Positions 7,736 through 20,355 of a stretch of DNA of 64,000 nt are shown here, in pieces. Both the position numbers and the translations under genes were made by a program. A model generated the notes under the pieces. It did not search any database. It was given only the letters and a program-made list of their open reading frames with translations, and was not told the DNA's origin. The DNA is from Cohaesibacter celericrescens (GTDB lineage: Bacteria > Pseudomonadota > Alphaproteobacteria > Rhizobiales > Cohaesibacteraceae). Position 1 is the first letter of the stretch, and every line of letters begins with the position of its first letter. The DNA is taken from positions 310,001 through 374,000 of the forward strand of contig NZ_PKUQ01000001.1 of the NCBI RefSeq assembly GCF_002866925.1, written 5' to 3'.

Positions 7736-9556
7736 ATGTTCCAAGAATTTAGCGATCAAGCTTGCCCAGAGCAAGGCCGCGTTCGGCTCCCTCTATTGCG
7801 GGAGGAATTACAAGAACAGGGCCTATCGGGCTTCATTGTGCCTAGAGCCGATGAATATGGTGGTGAGAATCTGGCCCCCTATGCTGAGCGCTTAAGCTGG
7901 TTGACGGGCTTCACCGGATCCGCTGGCACGTCTGTCATTCTCAAAACCAAGGCCGCAGTCTTCATCGACGGGCGCTACACCCTGCAAGTGCGGGATCAAG
8001 TCGACACAGAGCTATTGACCCCGATCTCTGTTCCTCAAAGCTCGGTCTCCAAATGGCTAGAGGCCAATCTGTCATCTGGCGACGTGATCGGTTTTGATCC
8101 GTGGCTGCATGGATCCAGAGACGTGGCGCGTTTGCAAGATGTCTGCGAAAAGGCAGGAGCCGAGCTCAAGGCTTGTGAAACCAACCCAATTGACGCGATC
8201 TGGACCAATCAGCCAGAGCGCCCGAAAGCACCTATTGTGCCCCACCCGATGAGTTTGGCTGGTCAAACCGCAGAAGAAAAACTGAACAAAATTTCAAAAC
8301 AACTGCAAGGCAAAGCCGATGCAACATTCATCACCCAAGGTGATAGCATTGCTTGGTTGCTCAACATTCGCGGCAGTGATGTACCAAGGGCACCGCTTCC
8401 CCTGGCCTTTGCAATCGTTACGGCGGCCTCCAAAGCCATTCTCCTGATTGATCCATCCAAACTGACCGCTGAAACACGAGCGCATTTGCCTGACAGCATC
8501 ACAATTGAACCGCTGGACAACTTACCGACAATCATCAGCAATCTTGCGGCCTCGGTTAAAAACTGGATGCTGGATGATCAGTTGGTGCCATTCGCCGTCA
8601 GAACCATCATCGAAGCCACAGGTGCTGAAGTTGTTATTGGCCAGGATCTCTGCCTCAAACCAAAATCTGCCAAGAATAAGGCTGAGCTGGCAGGAATGCG
8701 AACCGCGCACCTCCGTGATGGCATCGCCATGTGTAATTTCCTTGCGTGGCTTGATACAATGGCACCGACAGACAGCCTGGATGAAATCGCGGCAGCTTCG
8801 GCGCTCGAACACTTCAGGTCTGCGTCTGGTTGCTTAAAAGACATCTCGTTTGAGACAATATCCGGCGCCGGCCCCAATGGCGCGATTGTGCATTACCGCG
8901 TCAGTGAAGCGAGCAACCGAAAGTTTGATCAAAACTCGCTCTTCCTCGTTGATTCAGGAGGCCAGTATCCAGACGGCACCACCGACATCACACGCACGAT
9001 AGCCATCGGTACACCCGATACAGAAATGAAAGACCGCTTTACGCGGGTTCTCAAAGGCATGATTGCCGTTTCTATGGCGCGTTTCCCCAAAGGGGCCAAC
9101 GGCGCGCAGCTGGACACTCTGGCGCGGATGCCTTTGTGGCAAGCCGGACTTGATTATGCCCATGGCACAGGGCATGGCGTGGGGTCATATCTGTGTGTGC
9201 ATGAAGGCCCCCAACGCATTTCAAAAGCAGGCGCGGTGCCTCTGGAAACCGGCAACATCCTGTCCAATGAGCCCGGCTATTACAAAACCGGAGCGTGGGG
9301 AATCAGGATCGAAAATCTGCTTGCGGTCACAGAGCCAGAAACAATCAAAGACGGCGAAGACGCCATGCATGCCTTTGAAACCCTGACTTTGTGCCCAATT
9401 GATCACCGACTCGTCGATGCGCGCCTGTTGACGCAGTCCGAGCTGGATTGGTTCAACGACTATCACGAAAGGGTCTTTGCAGAATTGTCAGGTGATCTGG
9501 ATGAAAAAACCCGTGCATGGCTGGCTGAAGCAACCAAGCCATTGCACAAATCATAA
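7736..9556 (+). CDS. Xaa-Pro aminopeptidase, M24B family
   Basis: Cytosolic dinuclear metallopeptidase that removes an N-terminal residue preceding proline; 606 residues from ATG at 7736, which follows AGAGGA. An in-frame GTG at 7646 would add 30 residues. The two creatinase-like N-terminal domains (for example LTGFTGSAGTSVILK and VFIDGRYTLQV) mark the long three-domain form. The catalytic pita-bread domain shows the five metal ligands in order: VDSGG, TTDITRT, AHGTGHGVGS, NEPGYY and IRIENL. It faces ligA tail to tail with only 26 nt between them. Confidence 0.92.
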   Translation: MFQEFSDQACPEQGRVRLPLLREELQEQGLSGFIVPRADEYGGENLAPYAERLSWLTGFTGSAGTSVILKTKAAVFIDGRYTLQVRDQVDTELLTPISVPQSSVSKWLEANLSSGDVIGFDPWLHGSRDVARLQDVCEKAGAELKACETNPIDAIWTNQPERPKAPIVPHPMSLAGQTAEEKLNKISKQLQGKADATFITQGDSIAWLLNIRGSDVPRAPLPLAFAIVTAASKAILLIDPSKLTAETRAHLPDSITIEPLDNLPTIISNLAASVKNWMLDDQLVPFAVRTIIEATGAEVVIGQDLCLKPKSAKNKAELAGMRTAHLRDGIAMCNFLAWLDTMAPTDSLDEIAAASALEHFRSASGCLKDISFETISGAGPNGAIVHYRVSEASNRKFDQNSLFLVDSGGQYPDGTTDITRTIAIGTPDTEMKDRFTRVLKGMIAVSMARFPKGANGAQLDTLARMPLWQAGLDYAHGTGHGVGSYLCVHEGPQRISKAGAVPLETGNILSNEPGYYKTGAWGIRIENLLAVTEPETIKDGEDAMHAFETLTLCPIDHRLVDARLLTQSELDWFNDYHERVFAELSGDLDEKTRAWLAEATKPLHKS

Positions 9557-9582
9557 AATACCCAGCAAACGAAATGGATCGG

Positions 9583-11706
<2,124 letters not shown>

Positions 11707-13386
11707 TTATGCCCTCGCTTTTTCATCAGACATCAAACGGCGAGCAGCCGCCCGTGCCTCGTCGGAAACAACATCGCCCGCCAACATTCGCGCAATCTCT
11801 TCTTCTCGGTGATCGCCATCAATAACAGAGACCCCCGTGGCAACCCTATTTTCGCCCTTAACAGCAGTTTTCGCAATCCGCATGTGTGCGTCAGCACGAG
11901 AAGCAACCTGTGGCGCGTGGGTGACTGACAACACCTGCACATTGCCAGCAAGGCGCGCCAATCGGCGCCCAATAGCATCGGCCACCGCACCACCAACGCC
12001 GGTGTCAATCTCGTCGAAAACAAGCGTCGGCGCAGAGCCTTTATCGGCCATAGCAACCTTCAGTGCCAATAGGAAGCGAGACAACTCCCCACCGGATGCG
12101 ACTTTCATCATCGGCCCGGCTTTGGTACCCGGGTTAGTTTGAACCCAAAACTCAAGCTGATCAATGCCGTCTTCACTGCGCGCCTCACCATCACTGGTCA
12201 TATTGACCAAGAAGCGAGCGGCCTCCAGCTTCAGGGACGGCAGTTCTGCCATCACTTCTTTAATAAGTGCATCGGCTACTTTCTTGCGTTTTTTACTCAG
12301 ATCGACAGCCGCTTTATCATAAAGGGCTTTGGTGCTGACAGCGGCCTGACGCAGCGCAACCAAACGCTCTTCGCCATGATCAAGCGTATCGAGTTCTTCG
12401 CGCATTTTTGCCAACAAACCAACCAAGGCATCGCCGGTTAGCTTGTGTTTTCGAGCCAACGCCCGCAGACCAAAAAGCCGTTCTTCGGTCTGTTCCAATT
12501 CACGCGGATCAAAATCCGTTTGCCGTTGAGCTTCTTCAAGGCTGCCACGAGCTTCTTCCAAGGCATTCAACGCAACATTCAAATGCTGCAAAGTTTCATC
12601 GAGCAAACCCGGCATTTGTTCGGTTTTGCGCTCAAGTCGCCGCATCATTCCAGACAAGGTTGGGATGGGCGACGCATTGCCATCCAGCACCTCAAAAGCC
12701 TCATTCAGATCGCCAGCAATCTTTTCCGATTGCATCATCACAGTGCGTTTAGCGGCAAGTTCATCTTCTTCCCCCTCAACGGGGCCAAATGCGGAGAGCT
12801 CATCGACCGACGCATTGAGATAGTCGGCTTCCTTGCGTGCTTCTTCAATCGAGTGTTCCAGATGCGCCAGATCTTTTTCAGCCTTGCGCCAATCCTTGAA
12901 TAGCTTACCCACCTTGGCAACTTGGCCCTGCAATCCACCAAAAGCATCCAGCAAACTGCGATGCACAGAAACGTCCACCAAAGCACGATCATCATGCTGC
13001 CCATGAATCTCGACAAGACCGTCGCCAATCTGGCGCAGCATACCGGCACTGACGGGTTGATCATTGACATAGGCTCGCGTGCGGCCATCACCATTTTGCA
13101 CACGGCGCAAAATAAGATCACTGCCACTGGACAGTCCCTGCTCTTCCAAAAGGGAAAAAACGGGGTGGCTGGGCGTAAGGTCAAAGCTGGCGACAATCTG
13201 GCCCTGTTTTTGGCCAGCACGCACCAACCCACCATCTCCCCGCCCGCCGAGTGCAAGCGACAGAGAATCCAGCAAAATAGACTTGCCCGCACCGGTTTCG
13301 CCGGTCAGCACAGTCATGCCATCGCCGAATTCCAGATCCAGGCGATCAATCAACACAATGTCACGGATGGAAAGCGAGGCGAGCAT
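11707..13386 (-). CDS. recN: DNA repair protein RecN
   Basis: SMC-like ATPase of double-strand break repair, 559 residues. Walker A GETGAGKS at 29-36 is followed by a long central coiled-coil region rich in E, K and A. The C-terminal half has the signature SGGELSRFLLALK and Walker B TLVFDEIDTGVGG, ending with VLSVTHAPQVA. The start ATG at 13386 reads MLASLSIRDI, typical of the family. It is transcribed with ligA (3-nt gap) and follows bamD after 189 nt, so it may have its own promoter in that gap. No LexA box was recognised. Confidence 0.96.
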   Translation of the reverse strand: MLASLSIRDIVLIDRLDLEFGDGMTVLTGETGAGKSILLDSLSLALGGRGDGGLVRAGQKQGQIVASFDLTPSHPVFSLLEEQGLSSGSDLILRRVQNGDGRTRAYVNDQPVSAGMLRQIGDGLVEIHGQHDDRALVDVSVHRSLLDAFGGLQGQVAKVGKLFKDWRKAEKDLAHLEHSIEEARKEADYLNASVDELSAFGPVEGEEDELAAKRTVMMQSEKIAGDLNEAFEVLDGNASPIPTLSGMMRRLERKTEQMPGLLDETLQHLNVALNALEEARGSLEEAQRQTDFDPRELEQTEERLFGLRALARKHKLTGDALVGLLAKMREELDTLDHGEERLVALRQAAVSTKALYDKAAVDLSKKRKKVADALIKEVMAELPSLKLEAARFLVNMTSDGEARSEDGIDQLEFWVQTNPGTKAGPMMKVASGGELSRFLLALKVAMADKGSAPTLVFDEIDTGVGGAVADAIGRRLARLAGNVQVLSVTHAPQVASRADAHMRIAKTAVKGENRVATGVSVIDGDHREEEIARMLAGDVVSDEARAAARRLMSDEKARA

Positions 13387-13575
13387 GGTTTCCTCTTGGA
13401 TCAGACGAGCTTAACTGGTCAGTTCACTGACTCGGATTTCGAGCCATGCTATGACAATTCGCCATCTAAAAGCAATCAGGCAATGCGCAAAAACGTGAAC
13501 AAAACAAGATCATTCCCACAAGACAATTCTATGCGACGAGACATTTCTATCGTGCGGGGCAAACTTGACTGCCTA

Positions 13576-14394
13576 TCAGCGAAACAGGCGTGCCATCCAA
13601 GAGCCGCGATTGACCTTGGGGGCCAAACCATCCTTATTCAGCATGCCATAGGCAATCTTGTACCATTTGCTCTGCGGGAAGTTATGGCCCAAAACAGCGA
13701 CTGCGGTTTGTGCTTCATGGGTAATGCCCATGGCGAGATAGGACTCAGCCAAACGCATCAAGCCTTCTTCCACCTGACGTGTCATCTGGAAGTCAGTTAC
13801 CACCACTTTGAACCGGTTGACCGCCGCAATATACTCTTTGCGCTCGAGATAGTAACGACCAATCTGCATTTCCTTACCTGCCAATTGATCCATTGTAATA
13901 CGGATTTTGCGGCGGGCGTCATCGGAATATTCAGAATCGGGGTAGCGCTGGATCAACTCGTTCATCGCCTGCATCGCACGCTCTGACGATTCTTGATCGC
14001 GTGTAACATCAGGAATCTGTTTGAAGTAGGACTGCCCAATCAAATAATAGGCGTATGGCGCATCGTCATCACCGGGATATAGTGCAATGAATCGCTTTGC
14101 TGCCGAGATACACTCTGTATATTGACCGCTTTTATAATGCGTATAGGCGGTCAGCATCATGGATTTGCGAGCATAGTTGGAATAGGGATGCTGGCGATCA
14201 AGCTCCTCGAATTTCTTCTTGGCTTCTTTTGCATCGCCGGTTTCCATAGCCACAAGGCCTTCTGCATAGAGCTTCTCGGCTGGAATCTCTTCAAAAGCCA
14301 ACTCGGAAGGGTCGGTGCTGGAGCAAGCCGCCAAGCCGGTAGCCAACACCAGAGCGAGCCCAAACCGGCCGCGTTTTGCAGAAAGAAAACCCAT
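13576..14394 (-). CDS. bamD: outer membrane assembly lipoprotein BamD
   Basis: Essential lipoprotein of the BAM complex that inserts beta-barrel proteins into the outer membrane. 272 residues; a type II signal peptide ends in the lipobox LAAC with C24 as the lipidated residue. The mature part is made of tetratricopeptide-like helices (YAEGLVAMETGDAKEAKKKF, YKSGQYTECISAAKRFIALY and others). Its position after lpxC and before recN is standard for alphaproteobacterial envelope clusters. Gaps of 287 nt before and 189 nt after suggest its own promoter. Confidence 0.94.
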   Translation of the reverse strand: MGFLSAKRGRFGLALVLATGLAACSSTDPSELAFEEIPAEKLYAEGLVAMETGDAKEAKKKFEELDRQHPYSNYARKSMMLTAYTHYKSGQYTECISAAKRFIALYPGDDDAPYAYYLIGQSYFKQIPDVTRDQESSERAMQAMNELIQRYPDSEYSDDARRKIRITMDQLAGKEMQIGRYYLERKEYIAAVNRFKVVVTDFQMTRQVEEGLMRLAESYLAMGITHEAQTAVAVLGHNFPQSKWYKIAYGMLNKDGLAPKVNRGSWMARLFR

Positions 14395-14633
14395 CGTTAC
14401 TCATACCCTTCAATCAGGAAGCAGATCCATCCGCCCGGCCGCGCAGGCCACGTCTATCTTGTCTTTACAAGAAAGCAGTAGAATTTTCCAACAGTGTCAT
14501 CACAATTTAGGAAAAAATGTGTCTTACCGCCAAGTTGCTCGCTATATCTTCACAGCAAAGTCACTTATACGCACAATCTAAGACAATCGCACCCACAATC
14601 CCAAGATTTTTGCCGCCAATAGAGTGTTAAAAC

Positions 14634-14656
14634 AAAAAGGGTGACTTGCGCCACCC
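14634..14656 (-). terminator. Rho-independent terminator after lpxC
   Basis: GGGTG...CACCC hairpin, 26 nt behind the lpxC stop on the minus strand, followed there by a run of T. It separates lpxC from bamD. Confidence 0.7.
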
Positions 14657-14681
14657 CAAATTTATCAAAACAAATGCAAGC

Positions 14682-15647
14682 TTAGTTGGTTTCAGGGCCC
14701 ATCGCTGCCTGAATAGCAGGGCTGGTATGGGACACGCCAACACGCATGGAATTCCGTTTGCTGGCAGCAGCTTCCACCCACTCCCAATTGCTGTCATCTG
14801 CAAAAAGAGCTTCCAGCATATTGAAATTCAATTTGTGGCCACCTTTGAATGAACGGAAATGCGCCAGAAGCTGAGCACCAGCCAATGCAAGATCTCCAAC
14901 GGCATCCAGTGTTTTGTGACGCACAAACTCATCGCTATAACGCAATCCATCAGGATTGACGATTTTCTGATCATCGCCAATGACAACCGAATTTTCCAAG
15001 GAAGACCCAAGCGCATACCCTGCGGCCCAAAGGCGCTCAACATCGGACATAAACCCAAACGTGCGAGCCAAGCTAACATCACGTTTGAACACCTCTGGTG
15101 TCATTTCAGAGTCGAAAGTCTGAACACCGATGGAATCGCAATCAAAGTCGATGGTGACATCAAACCGTGTTCCATCATAAGGCATCAATTCGCCGACGGA
15201 CTCACCATTCTGAACACGCACAGGCTTCAACACACGGATATAGCGGCGCGGTGCTGACAATTCTGTCAAGCCAACCTGATCGATTGCATCGATATAAGCA
15301 CGAGAGCTGCCATCCATAACAGGCACTTCATCCGCATCAACTTCAACCAGAACATTGTCGACACCGTAGCCAACCAATGCCGCCATCAAATGCTCGATGG
15401 TGGCAATCATCCCTTTTTGAGGATGCCCGATAATCGTGCAAAGCTGGGTATCAATGACCGAAGAAAAAGATCCTTTGATCTCCAATTCGGTGCCATTTTC
15501 ACGATCAACACGCAGGAAGTTAATGCCGGTATTGGGGTCTGCCGGATGCAAGATCATCTCGACGGGCTTACCGCTATGCACACCAATACCCGACACCACC
15601 ACACGTTCGCGCAAAGTGGTCTGTTTAGCGTTTAGCAAATTTGCCAT
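14682..15647 (-). CDS. lpxC: UDP-3-O-acyl-N-acetylglucosamine deacetylase
   Basis: Zinc hydrolase for the committed step of lipid A synthesis; 321 residues from ATG at 15647 (MANLLNAKQTT), with AGGGG upstream. A longer in-frame start at 15698 would add 17 residues without family support. Zinc ligands are seen in IATIEHLMAAL (H86) and the later RHKTLDAVGD. The IGVHSG start and MDGSSRAYIDAI are family signatures. It lies 297 nt downstream of ftsZ, with a terminator between them, so it is not simply read through from the division genes. Confidence 0.96.
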   Translation of the reverse strand: MANLLNAKQTTLRERVVVSGIGVHSGKPVEMILHPADPNTGINFLRVDRENGTELEIKGSFSSVIDTQLCTIIGHPQKGMIATIEHLMAALVGYGVDNVLVEVDADEVPVMDGSSRAYIDAIDQVGLTELSAPRRYIRVLKPVRVQNGESVGELMPYDGTRFDVTIDFDCDSIGVQTFDSEMTPEVFKRDVSLARTFGFMSDVERLWAAGYALGSSLENSVVIGDDQKIVNPDGLRYSDEFVRHKTLDAVGDLALAGAQLLAHFRSFKGGHKLNFNMLEALFADDSNWEWVEAAASKRNSMRVGVSHTSPAIQAAMGPETN

Positions 15648-15878
15648 ATTTATGCCCCTAATCGTATCTATCGTTTTTTCAGTGTCGGCCGCCCACATCC
15701 AGATGTGGAATCTCTTTCGCCAACGATACGCATGATACGCTTTATGCTTTTCTTGAGCCGAACATAACGTGTGAATGATCTGTTTACCAAATCACGCTTT
15801 CTTACCCTATGTTACGAAAATAATCCCGACGCACTGATAATAGAGCCGTCAATAAAAACACATATATTTCAATAAATT

Positions 15879-15909
15879 AGAAGCCGGAGTTGGCTCAACC
15901 CCGGCTTCT
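15879..15909 (-). terminator. terminator after ftsZ
   Basis: Perfect 9-bp stem AGAAGCCGG / CCGGCTTCT with a 13-nt loop, 36 nt behind the ftsZ stop, with AT-rich sequence following on the minus strand. It marks the end of the ddl-ftsQ-ftsA-ftsZ group. Confidence 0.8.
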
Positions 15910-15944
15910 GGCAGTCTATTTATTATAGTTTATGTAACAGAGTG

Positions 15945-17906
15945 TTACCGCACCTGTCTGCGCAAGAAGGCAGGAATTTCAACTTGTTCTTCTTCGCTGA
16001 TTCCCTGAGCCTGTGGCGCAGCAGTTGGTACAGAGCGGCCATGCGGGTCCAGCTGACCCTGCTGTGGCTGATACATGCTGTTTTGCGTAGGCCGTTGTTG
16101 GCGCGGTGCAAACTCATTAAAAGGCGATCCTGCAGCAGGCATGCCTGGCTGAGAAGAATGTGGCGCATGAGGTGCAGCAGGTGCATTCATACGCGGCATG
16201 GCAGGCAATTCATTTTGCACAGGACGCTGAGCGGCTTGAGGCGCAGGCGCTTGCTGGGGCTGATAATGCTGTTGTGCCTGTGGCTGCTGAACACGTGGCT
16301 GCATTGGCTGTTGCACAGGTGCGGCTTGCTGCACTTGCGGAGCAGCCTGTGCTGCCTTTGCTGCCTGTGGTGCATGACCACCAGCAGCCTGTTCAAGTTC
16401 GTCTTCACGACGACCAAGACCAACAGCAGCAAGGCGTTTCAACAGGCTCATAGGACGCGTTTCATCATCCTGATGTCCCAATTCTTCACGATTGCGCAGA
16501 GCTTCGAGCTCACGTTGGATCATGGGTGGCAATTCATCCACATTCGGCATTGCACGGCGCAAATTTTCGGGCACTTCAGGCATCGCAGGAATGAAAGGTT
16601 GTTCCGCAACGACAGGCGCCTCAACGACTGATTTTGGAGCTTCAAATTCTTCTTCGTTCACCGGCTCAATCACAGCTTCAGGCTTAAAGGGCGCGATGGA
16701 AACTTCAGGATCCTGCTGTGATGGGCGGGAAACTGGCATTTCAGGAAGCTTGATTTCACGCTCGACCGCTTCCACGGCCTCAGCCACAGCAGCACTTGCC
16801 TGATCGGAAACAGACGCTTCAAGAGATACAGCCTCAGCTGGTGCATCGGCTTCAACGTCATAGGTTGGAGCAGCAACGGTCCGCAGACGCTCGTTCAACT
16901 CTTTCATACGCTGATCGGCAGGCATCACGGTTTCATGCAAAACCTGATCAATGCCGGTTGCAACGACGGAAACACGGATCATGCCTTCCATTTTCTCGTC
17001 AAACGTCGCGCCGAGAATGATGTTGGCATCTTCATCCACTTCTTCGCGGATGCGTGTGGCCGCCTCGTCGACTTCAAACAAGGTAAGATCTTGTCCGCCA
17101 GTGATAGAAATCAGCAGCCCCTGAGCACCCTTCATGGAAATATCATCAAGGAGCGGGTTGGCAATCGCGGCTTCCGCTGCAGCCAACGCACGGCCTTCGC
17201 CAGACGCTTCGCCTGTGCCCATCATAGCTTTGCCCATTGCACGCATAACCGAGCGCACATCAGCAAAGTCAAGATTGATCAAGCCTTCTTTGACCATCAG
17301 ATCGGTGATACAAGCAACGCCGGAATACAACACTTCATCGGCCATAGAGAAGGCATCGGCGAAGGTTGTTTTCTCATTGGCAATACGGAAAAGATTCTGG
17401 TTTGGAATGACGATCAGTGTGTCGACACTCTTTTGCAGTTCGTCAATTCCGGATTCCGCCAACCGCATACGGCGTTGGCCTTCAAAGTGGAACGGCTTGG
17501 TCACAACACCAACGGTCAGGATACCCTGTTCACGGGCTGTGCGGGCAATCACAGGCGCAGCACCGGTGCCTGTACCACCGCCCATACCGGCCGTGATAAA
17601 CACCATGTGAGACCCGTTAAGGTGATCGTTGATTTCGTCGAGCACTTCTTCCGCTGCGGCTCGACCAACTTCAGGCTGGGAACCGGCGCCAAGACCTTCG
17701 GTCACGGCAATGCCCATCTGAACGATACGTTCAGCTTTGGACAAGGTGAGTGCCTGCGCATCTGTATTCGCAACCACAAAGTCGACACCTTCAAGGCCGG
17801 TTTCGATCATGTTGTTGACTGCGTTACCGCCAGCACCGCCGACGCCGAACACCGTAATTCTCGGTTTCAATTCGGTAATGTCGGGCATCCTCAAATTGAT
17901 GGTCAT
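15945..17906 (-). CDS. ftsZ: cell division protein FtsZ, long-linker form
   Basis: Tubulin-like GTPase forming the division ring; 653 residues. The tubulin signature GGGTGTG is at 109-115 and the GTPase core runs to about residue 320. It is followed by some 300 residues of disordered linker, acidic and A/E/P-rich first, then strongly Q/P/A-rich. The protein ends with the conserved C-terminal peptide IPAFLRRQ, which binds FtsA and other partners. The core alone is ordinary. The linker is much longer than in enteric FtsZ but is known from rhizobia and Caulobacter. It is preceded by ftsA with a 203-nt gap, where a separate ftsZ promoter is likely. Confidence 0.97.
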   Translation of the reverse strand: MTINLRMPDITELKPRITVFGVGGAGGNAVNNMIETGLEGVDFVVANTDAQALTLSKAERIVQMGIAVTEGLGAGSQPEVGRAAAEEVLDEINDHLNGSHMVFITAGMGGGTGTGAAPVIARTAREQGILTVGVVTKPFHFEGQRRMRLAESGIDELQKSVDTLIVIPNQNLFRIANEKTTFADAFSMADEVLYSGVACITDLMVKEGLINLDFADVRSVMRAMGKAMMGTGEASGEGRALAAAEAAIANPLLDDISMKGAQGLLISITGGQDLTLFEVDEAATRIREEVDEDANIILGATFDEKMEGMIRVSVVATGIDQVLHETVMPADQRMKELNERLRTVAAPTYDVEADAPAEAVSLEASVSDQASAAVAEAVEAVEREIKLPEMPVSRPSQQDPEVSIAPFKPEAVIEPVNEEEFEAPKSVVEAPVVAEQPFIPAMPEVPENLRRAMPNVDELPPMIQRELEALRNREELGHQDDETRPMSLLKRLAAVGLGRREDELEQAAGGHAPQAAKAAQAAPQVQQAAPVQQPMQPRVQQPQAQQHYQPQQAPAPQAAQRPVQNELPAMPRMNAPAAPHAPHSSQPGMPAAGSPFNEFAPRQQRPTQNSMYQPQQGQLDPHGRSVPTAAPQAQGISEEEQVEIPAFLRRQVR

Positions 17907-18109
17907 TGTACCCTCATTTCACTGCATGGATCGAACTATTACCGATCTCAATCCGCTTCTGTAAAAGCCGCCGCCTAATGCGTAGCTCCGTTTAAACTCA
18001 ACTTTTTCCGATCGGGGCAGCAGGGCGAATCACTTCTCAGCAATATAACCCAACCCCTTGATTCTGATCAACGATTCACGCATGTTTCACAGCATAAATC
18101 CAATCAGCA

Positions 18110-19435
18110 TCAGAAACTTTCTTTCAGCCACTGCCCCATGCGGGCCAGATAGCCATCTGTACCGGTCAATCTTGGCTTGACCGTCATACGCTCAAATTGC
18201 TCAATCTGGGCAACTTGAGGATAAATCAACAATCCCACGGCGGTTGCAAAGGCAGGCCCCTTGCCAATATCGGGAAGACCAGCAACACCCAATGGTCGAC
18301 CAAGGCGCACATTGCGGCTTAGAATCCGACGCGCGGTTTCAGCCATCCCTGTCAATTGGCTTCCGCCACCGGTCAAAACAACCCGTTTGCCCACATGGCC
18401 GGAAAAACCGGATGCTTCGATGCGATCCCGCACCACTTCGAGAATTTCTTCAACTCTTGGCCGGATAATGCGTGTCAAGGACGCCTGCGGCACCTGATTC
18501 AACAAATCCCTGTCGTCATCACCCACCGGCGGAATGGCCACCAGTTCCTGATCATCAGACAGGGACAACAGCGCACTGCCATAAAGGGTCTTGATACGTT
18601 CGGCATCGGCCAGACGCGTTGAAAGTCCACGGGCCAGATCCATCGTTACATGATGACCACCCATGGCGACCGCATCCGAATGCACAAATTGCCCGTCCAC
18701 AAAAATGGAGATCGACGTCGTCCCACCACCGAGGTCGACACAGGCAACACCTAATTCCGCTTCGTCATCCACCAGACACGCCAAACCCGAGGCATAGGGT
18801 GTCGCCACCATCATTTCGACATCAAGGTGGCAGCGATTGATGCACAATTCCAAATTTTTCAAAGGCGCACTTTGTGCCGTGACCACATGCATATCAACCG
18901 CAAGGTCATCACCCAGCATACCGCGAGGATCACTGATGCCCTTGCCACCATCCAGCGAATAGCCGATGGGCATAGAATGCACCACACTGCGATCCATGGT
19001 CAGCAAATGCTCAGACCCGGCTTGCAGAACACGCCGAATATCGGCTTCATCGACTTCATGACCATGCAGCGAAACTGTGGCACTCAGCGTGTCACTTTTG
19101 ATACGTCCGCACGATACATTGACGATCAAGGATTCAACCGTGATATCCGCTTGACGCTCTGCCGCATCGACAGCAAGGCGGATCGAGTTTTCGGCCTGAT
19201 CCAGATCGACAACAACACCGGATTTGATGCCACGCGCCTGATGCAGACCAAAGCCCAGAACCTGAATGGTATGAGTGCGATGGCGCAGCGCCTCACCAAA
19301 GGGGCGCGGCACCAACCGTGCAATCACGCAACAAACCTTGGTAGACCCAACGTCCAGAATGGTGATGACCGATGACCGTTTTTGCGTGAGATAACGACCG
19401 CGCATCTCCCGCTTATTCCAAGGCGAACCCCTCAT
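18110..19435 (-). CDS. ftsA: cell division protein FtsA
   Basis: Actin-fold ATPase that tethers FtsZ to the membrane; 441 residues. Phosphate-1 motif ITILDVGSTKVCCVIA, the SHS2 insertion, LGVACVDLGGGTTSISIF (phosphate-2) and VVLTGGGSQLTGM (adenosine) are present in order. The C-terminus LARMGQWLKESF is an amphipathic membrane-targeting helix. About 20 extra basic residues precede the core. The start ATG at 19435 overlaps the ftsQ stop by 4 nt, indicating translational coupling. Confidence 0.96.
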   Translation of the reverse strand: MRGSPWNKREMRGRYLTQKRSSVITILDVGSTKVCCVIARLVPRPFGEALRHRTHTIQVLGFGLHQARGIKSGVVVDLDQAENSIRLAVDAAERQADITVESLIVNVSCGRIKSDTLSATVSLHGHEVDEADIRRVLQAGSEHLLTMDRSVVHSMPIGYSLDGGKGISDPRGMLGDDLAVDMHVVTAQSAPLKNLELCINRCHLDVEMMVATPYASGLACLVDDEAELGVACVDLGGGTTSISIFVDGQFVHSDAVAMGGHHVTMDLARGLSTRLADAERIKTLYGSALLSLSDDQELVAIPPVGDDDRDLLNQVPQASLTRIIRPRVEEILEVVRDRIEASGFSGHVGKRVVLTGGGSQLTGMAETARRILSRNVRLGRPLGVAGLPDIGKGPAFATAVGLLIYPQVAQIEQFERMTVKPRLTGTDGYLARMGQWLKESF

Positions 19436-20355
19436 GTCTCCACCTCTTTGGCCACGTTGGCCCCAAGATCACGCAGGGCTTGACGTCGTCTTTCGGCGGC
19501 ATCTTTGCTCATACGTACAAAAGTCCGATCGGACAACCGCATATCCACCAGAGATATATCCTTGCGAGACAGGGAGCCGTCTTCATCAAACGCCAGCAGG
19601 TTATCCAACGCATCCTGCAGATCGATTTCCGGCAACTTCGCCTGCACACCGTTTTTGAAATAAAGATCCCAGCGCCGTTCCGACACATAAACGACCGCGC
19701 GGGTCTTGCGCGCCAGTGATGGATACTGCGCCAGTATTTCAAATAATTCTGACGCTTTGCGTTGGGCCCCATGGCCAACGACCAAAGGCAAATCAGCAAA
19801 CTCTGGGTCAATGTGATCGGACAACACCGAACCATCATAGGAAATCAGCGATACATATTGCCCTCGCTGCCAAAGGGCAAATGGCTTTTGCTCGCGAACC
19901 ACGACTTGTAGTTTATTCGGATATAATTTTTGGACGGATGCCTCGGCAATCCAGCTCACTTGTTCCAGATTCTTGCGCGCCACATAGGCATCAAAGGTCA
20001 GCAGGGAGCTGTCCTCATTGATCCCAAGGACTGACAGAATCTCGGCTTCCGTAACTTCTTTTTGACCCGTAATCAGCACGGCTTCAACTTTAAGCCCCAG
20101 AACGGTCGAGGCGCGTTCCAGTGCCGTTTGGTTTTCTCCACCGATCATAGAGCCATACAAGGCCGTGACAGCAAGAAAGCCCACGGACAGTCCCCAGCCA
20201 ACACCGCGGGGCAGCCAGGTTTCTGCGATCGGGATAATACGTTTATAAAACGGCAGGCGACGCTGCTCATAGGCATAGGCGCGGGGAGCCAATGAGTCGC
20301 GTTGCTTTGCAGCGCGCCTCCGCTCACCTTTATCTTTTGCCAATTTGCCTATCAT
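19432..20355 (-). CDS. ftsQ: cell division protein FtsQ
   Basis: Bitopic inner-membrane divisome scaffold linking FtsA-side and FtsL/FtsB-side components. I chose ATG at 20355 ([11 protein letters not shown]), which gives a 4-nt ATGA overlap with ddl and 307 residues. ATG at 20385 would add 10 residues and overlap ddl by 34 nt. There is a basic cytoplasmic N-terminus, one membrane segment ([20 protein letters not shown]), a POTRA domain ([18 protein letters not shown]) and the beta domain. Same operon as ddl and ftsA. Confidence 0.93.
   Translation of the reverse strand: MIGKLAKDKGERRRAAKQRDSLAPRAYAYEQRRLPFYKRIIPIAETWLPRGVGWGLSVGFLAVTALYGSMIGGENQTALERASTVLGLKVEAVLITGQKEVTEAEILSVLGINEDSSLLTFDAYVARKNLEQVSWIAEASVQKLYPNKLQVVVREQKPFALWQRGQYVSLISYDGSVLSDHIDPEFADLPLVVGHGAQRKASELFEILAQYPSLARKTRAVVYVSERRWDLYFKNGVQAKLPEIDLQDALDNLLAFDEDGSLSRKDISLVDMRLSDRTFVRMSKDAAERRRQALRDLGANVAKEVET

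Noticed and set aside
16935..17978. 347-codon open frame on the plus strand opposite ftsZ
   Set aside because: It lies opposite the FtsZ GTPase core, has no ribosome binding site and no plausible protein features.
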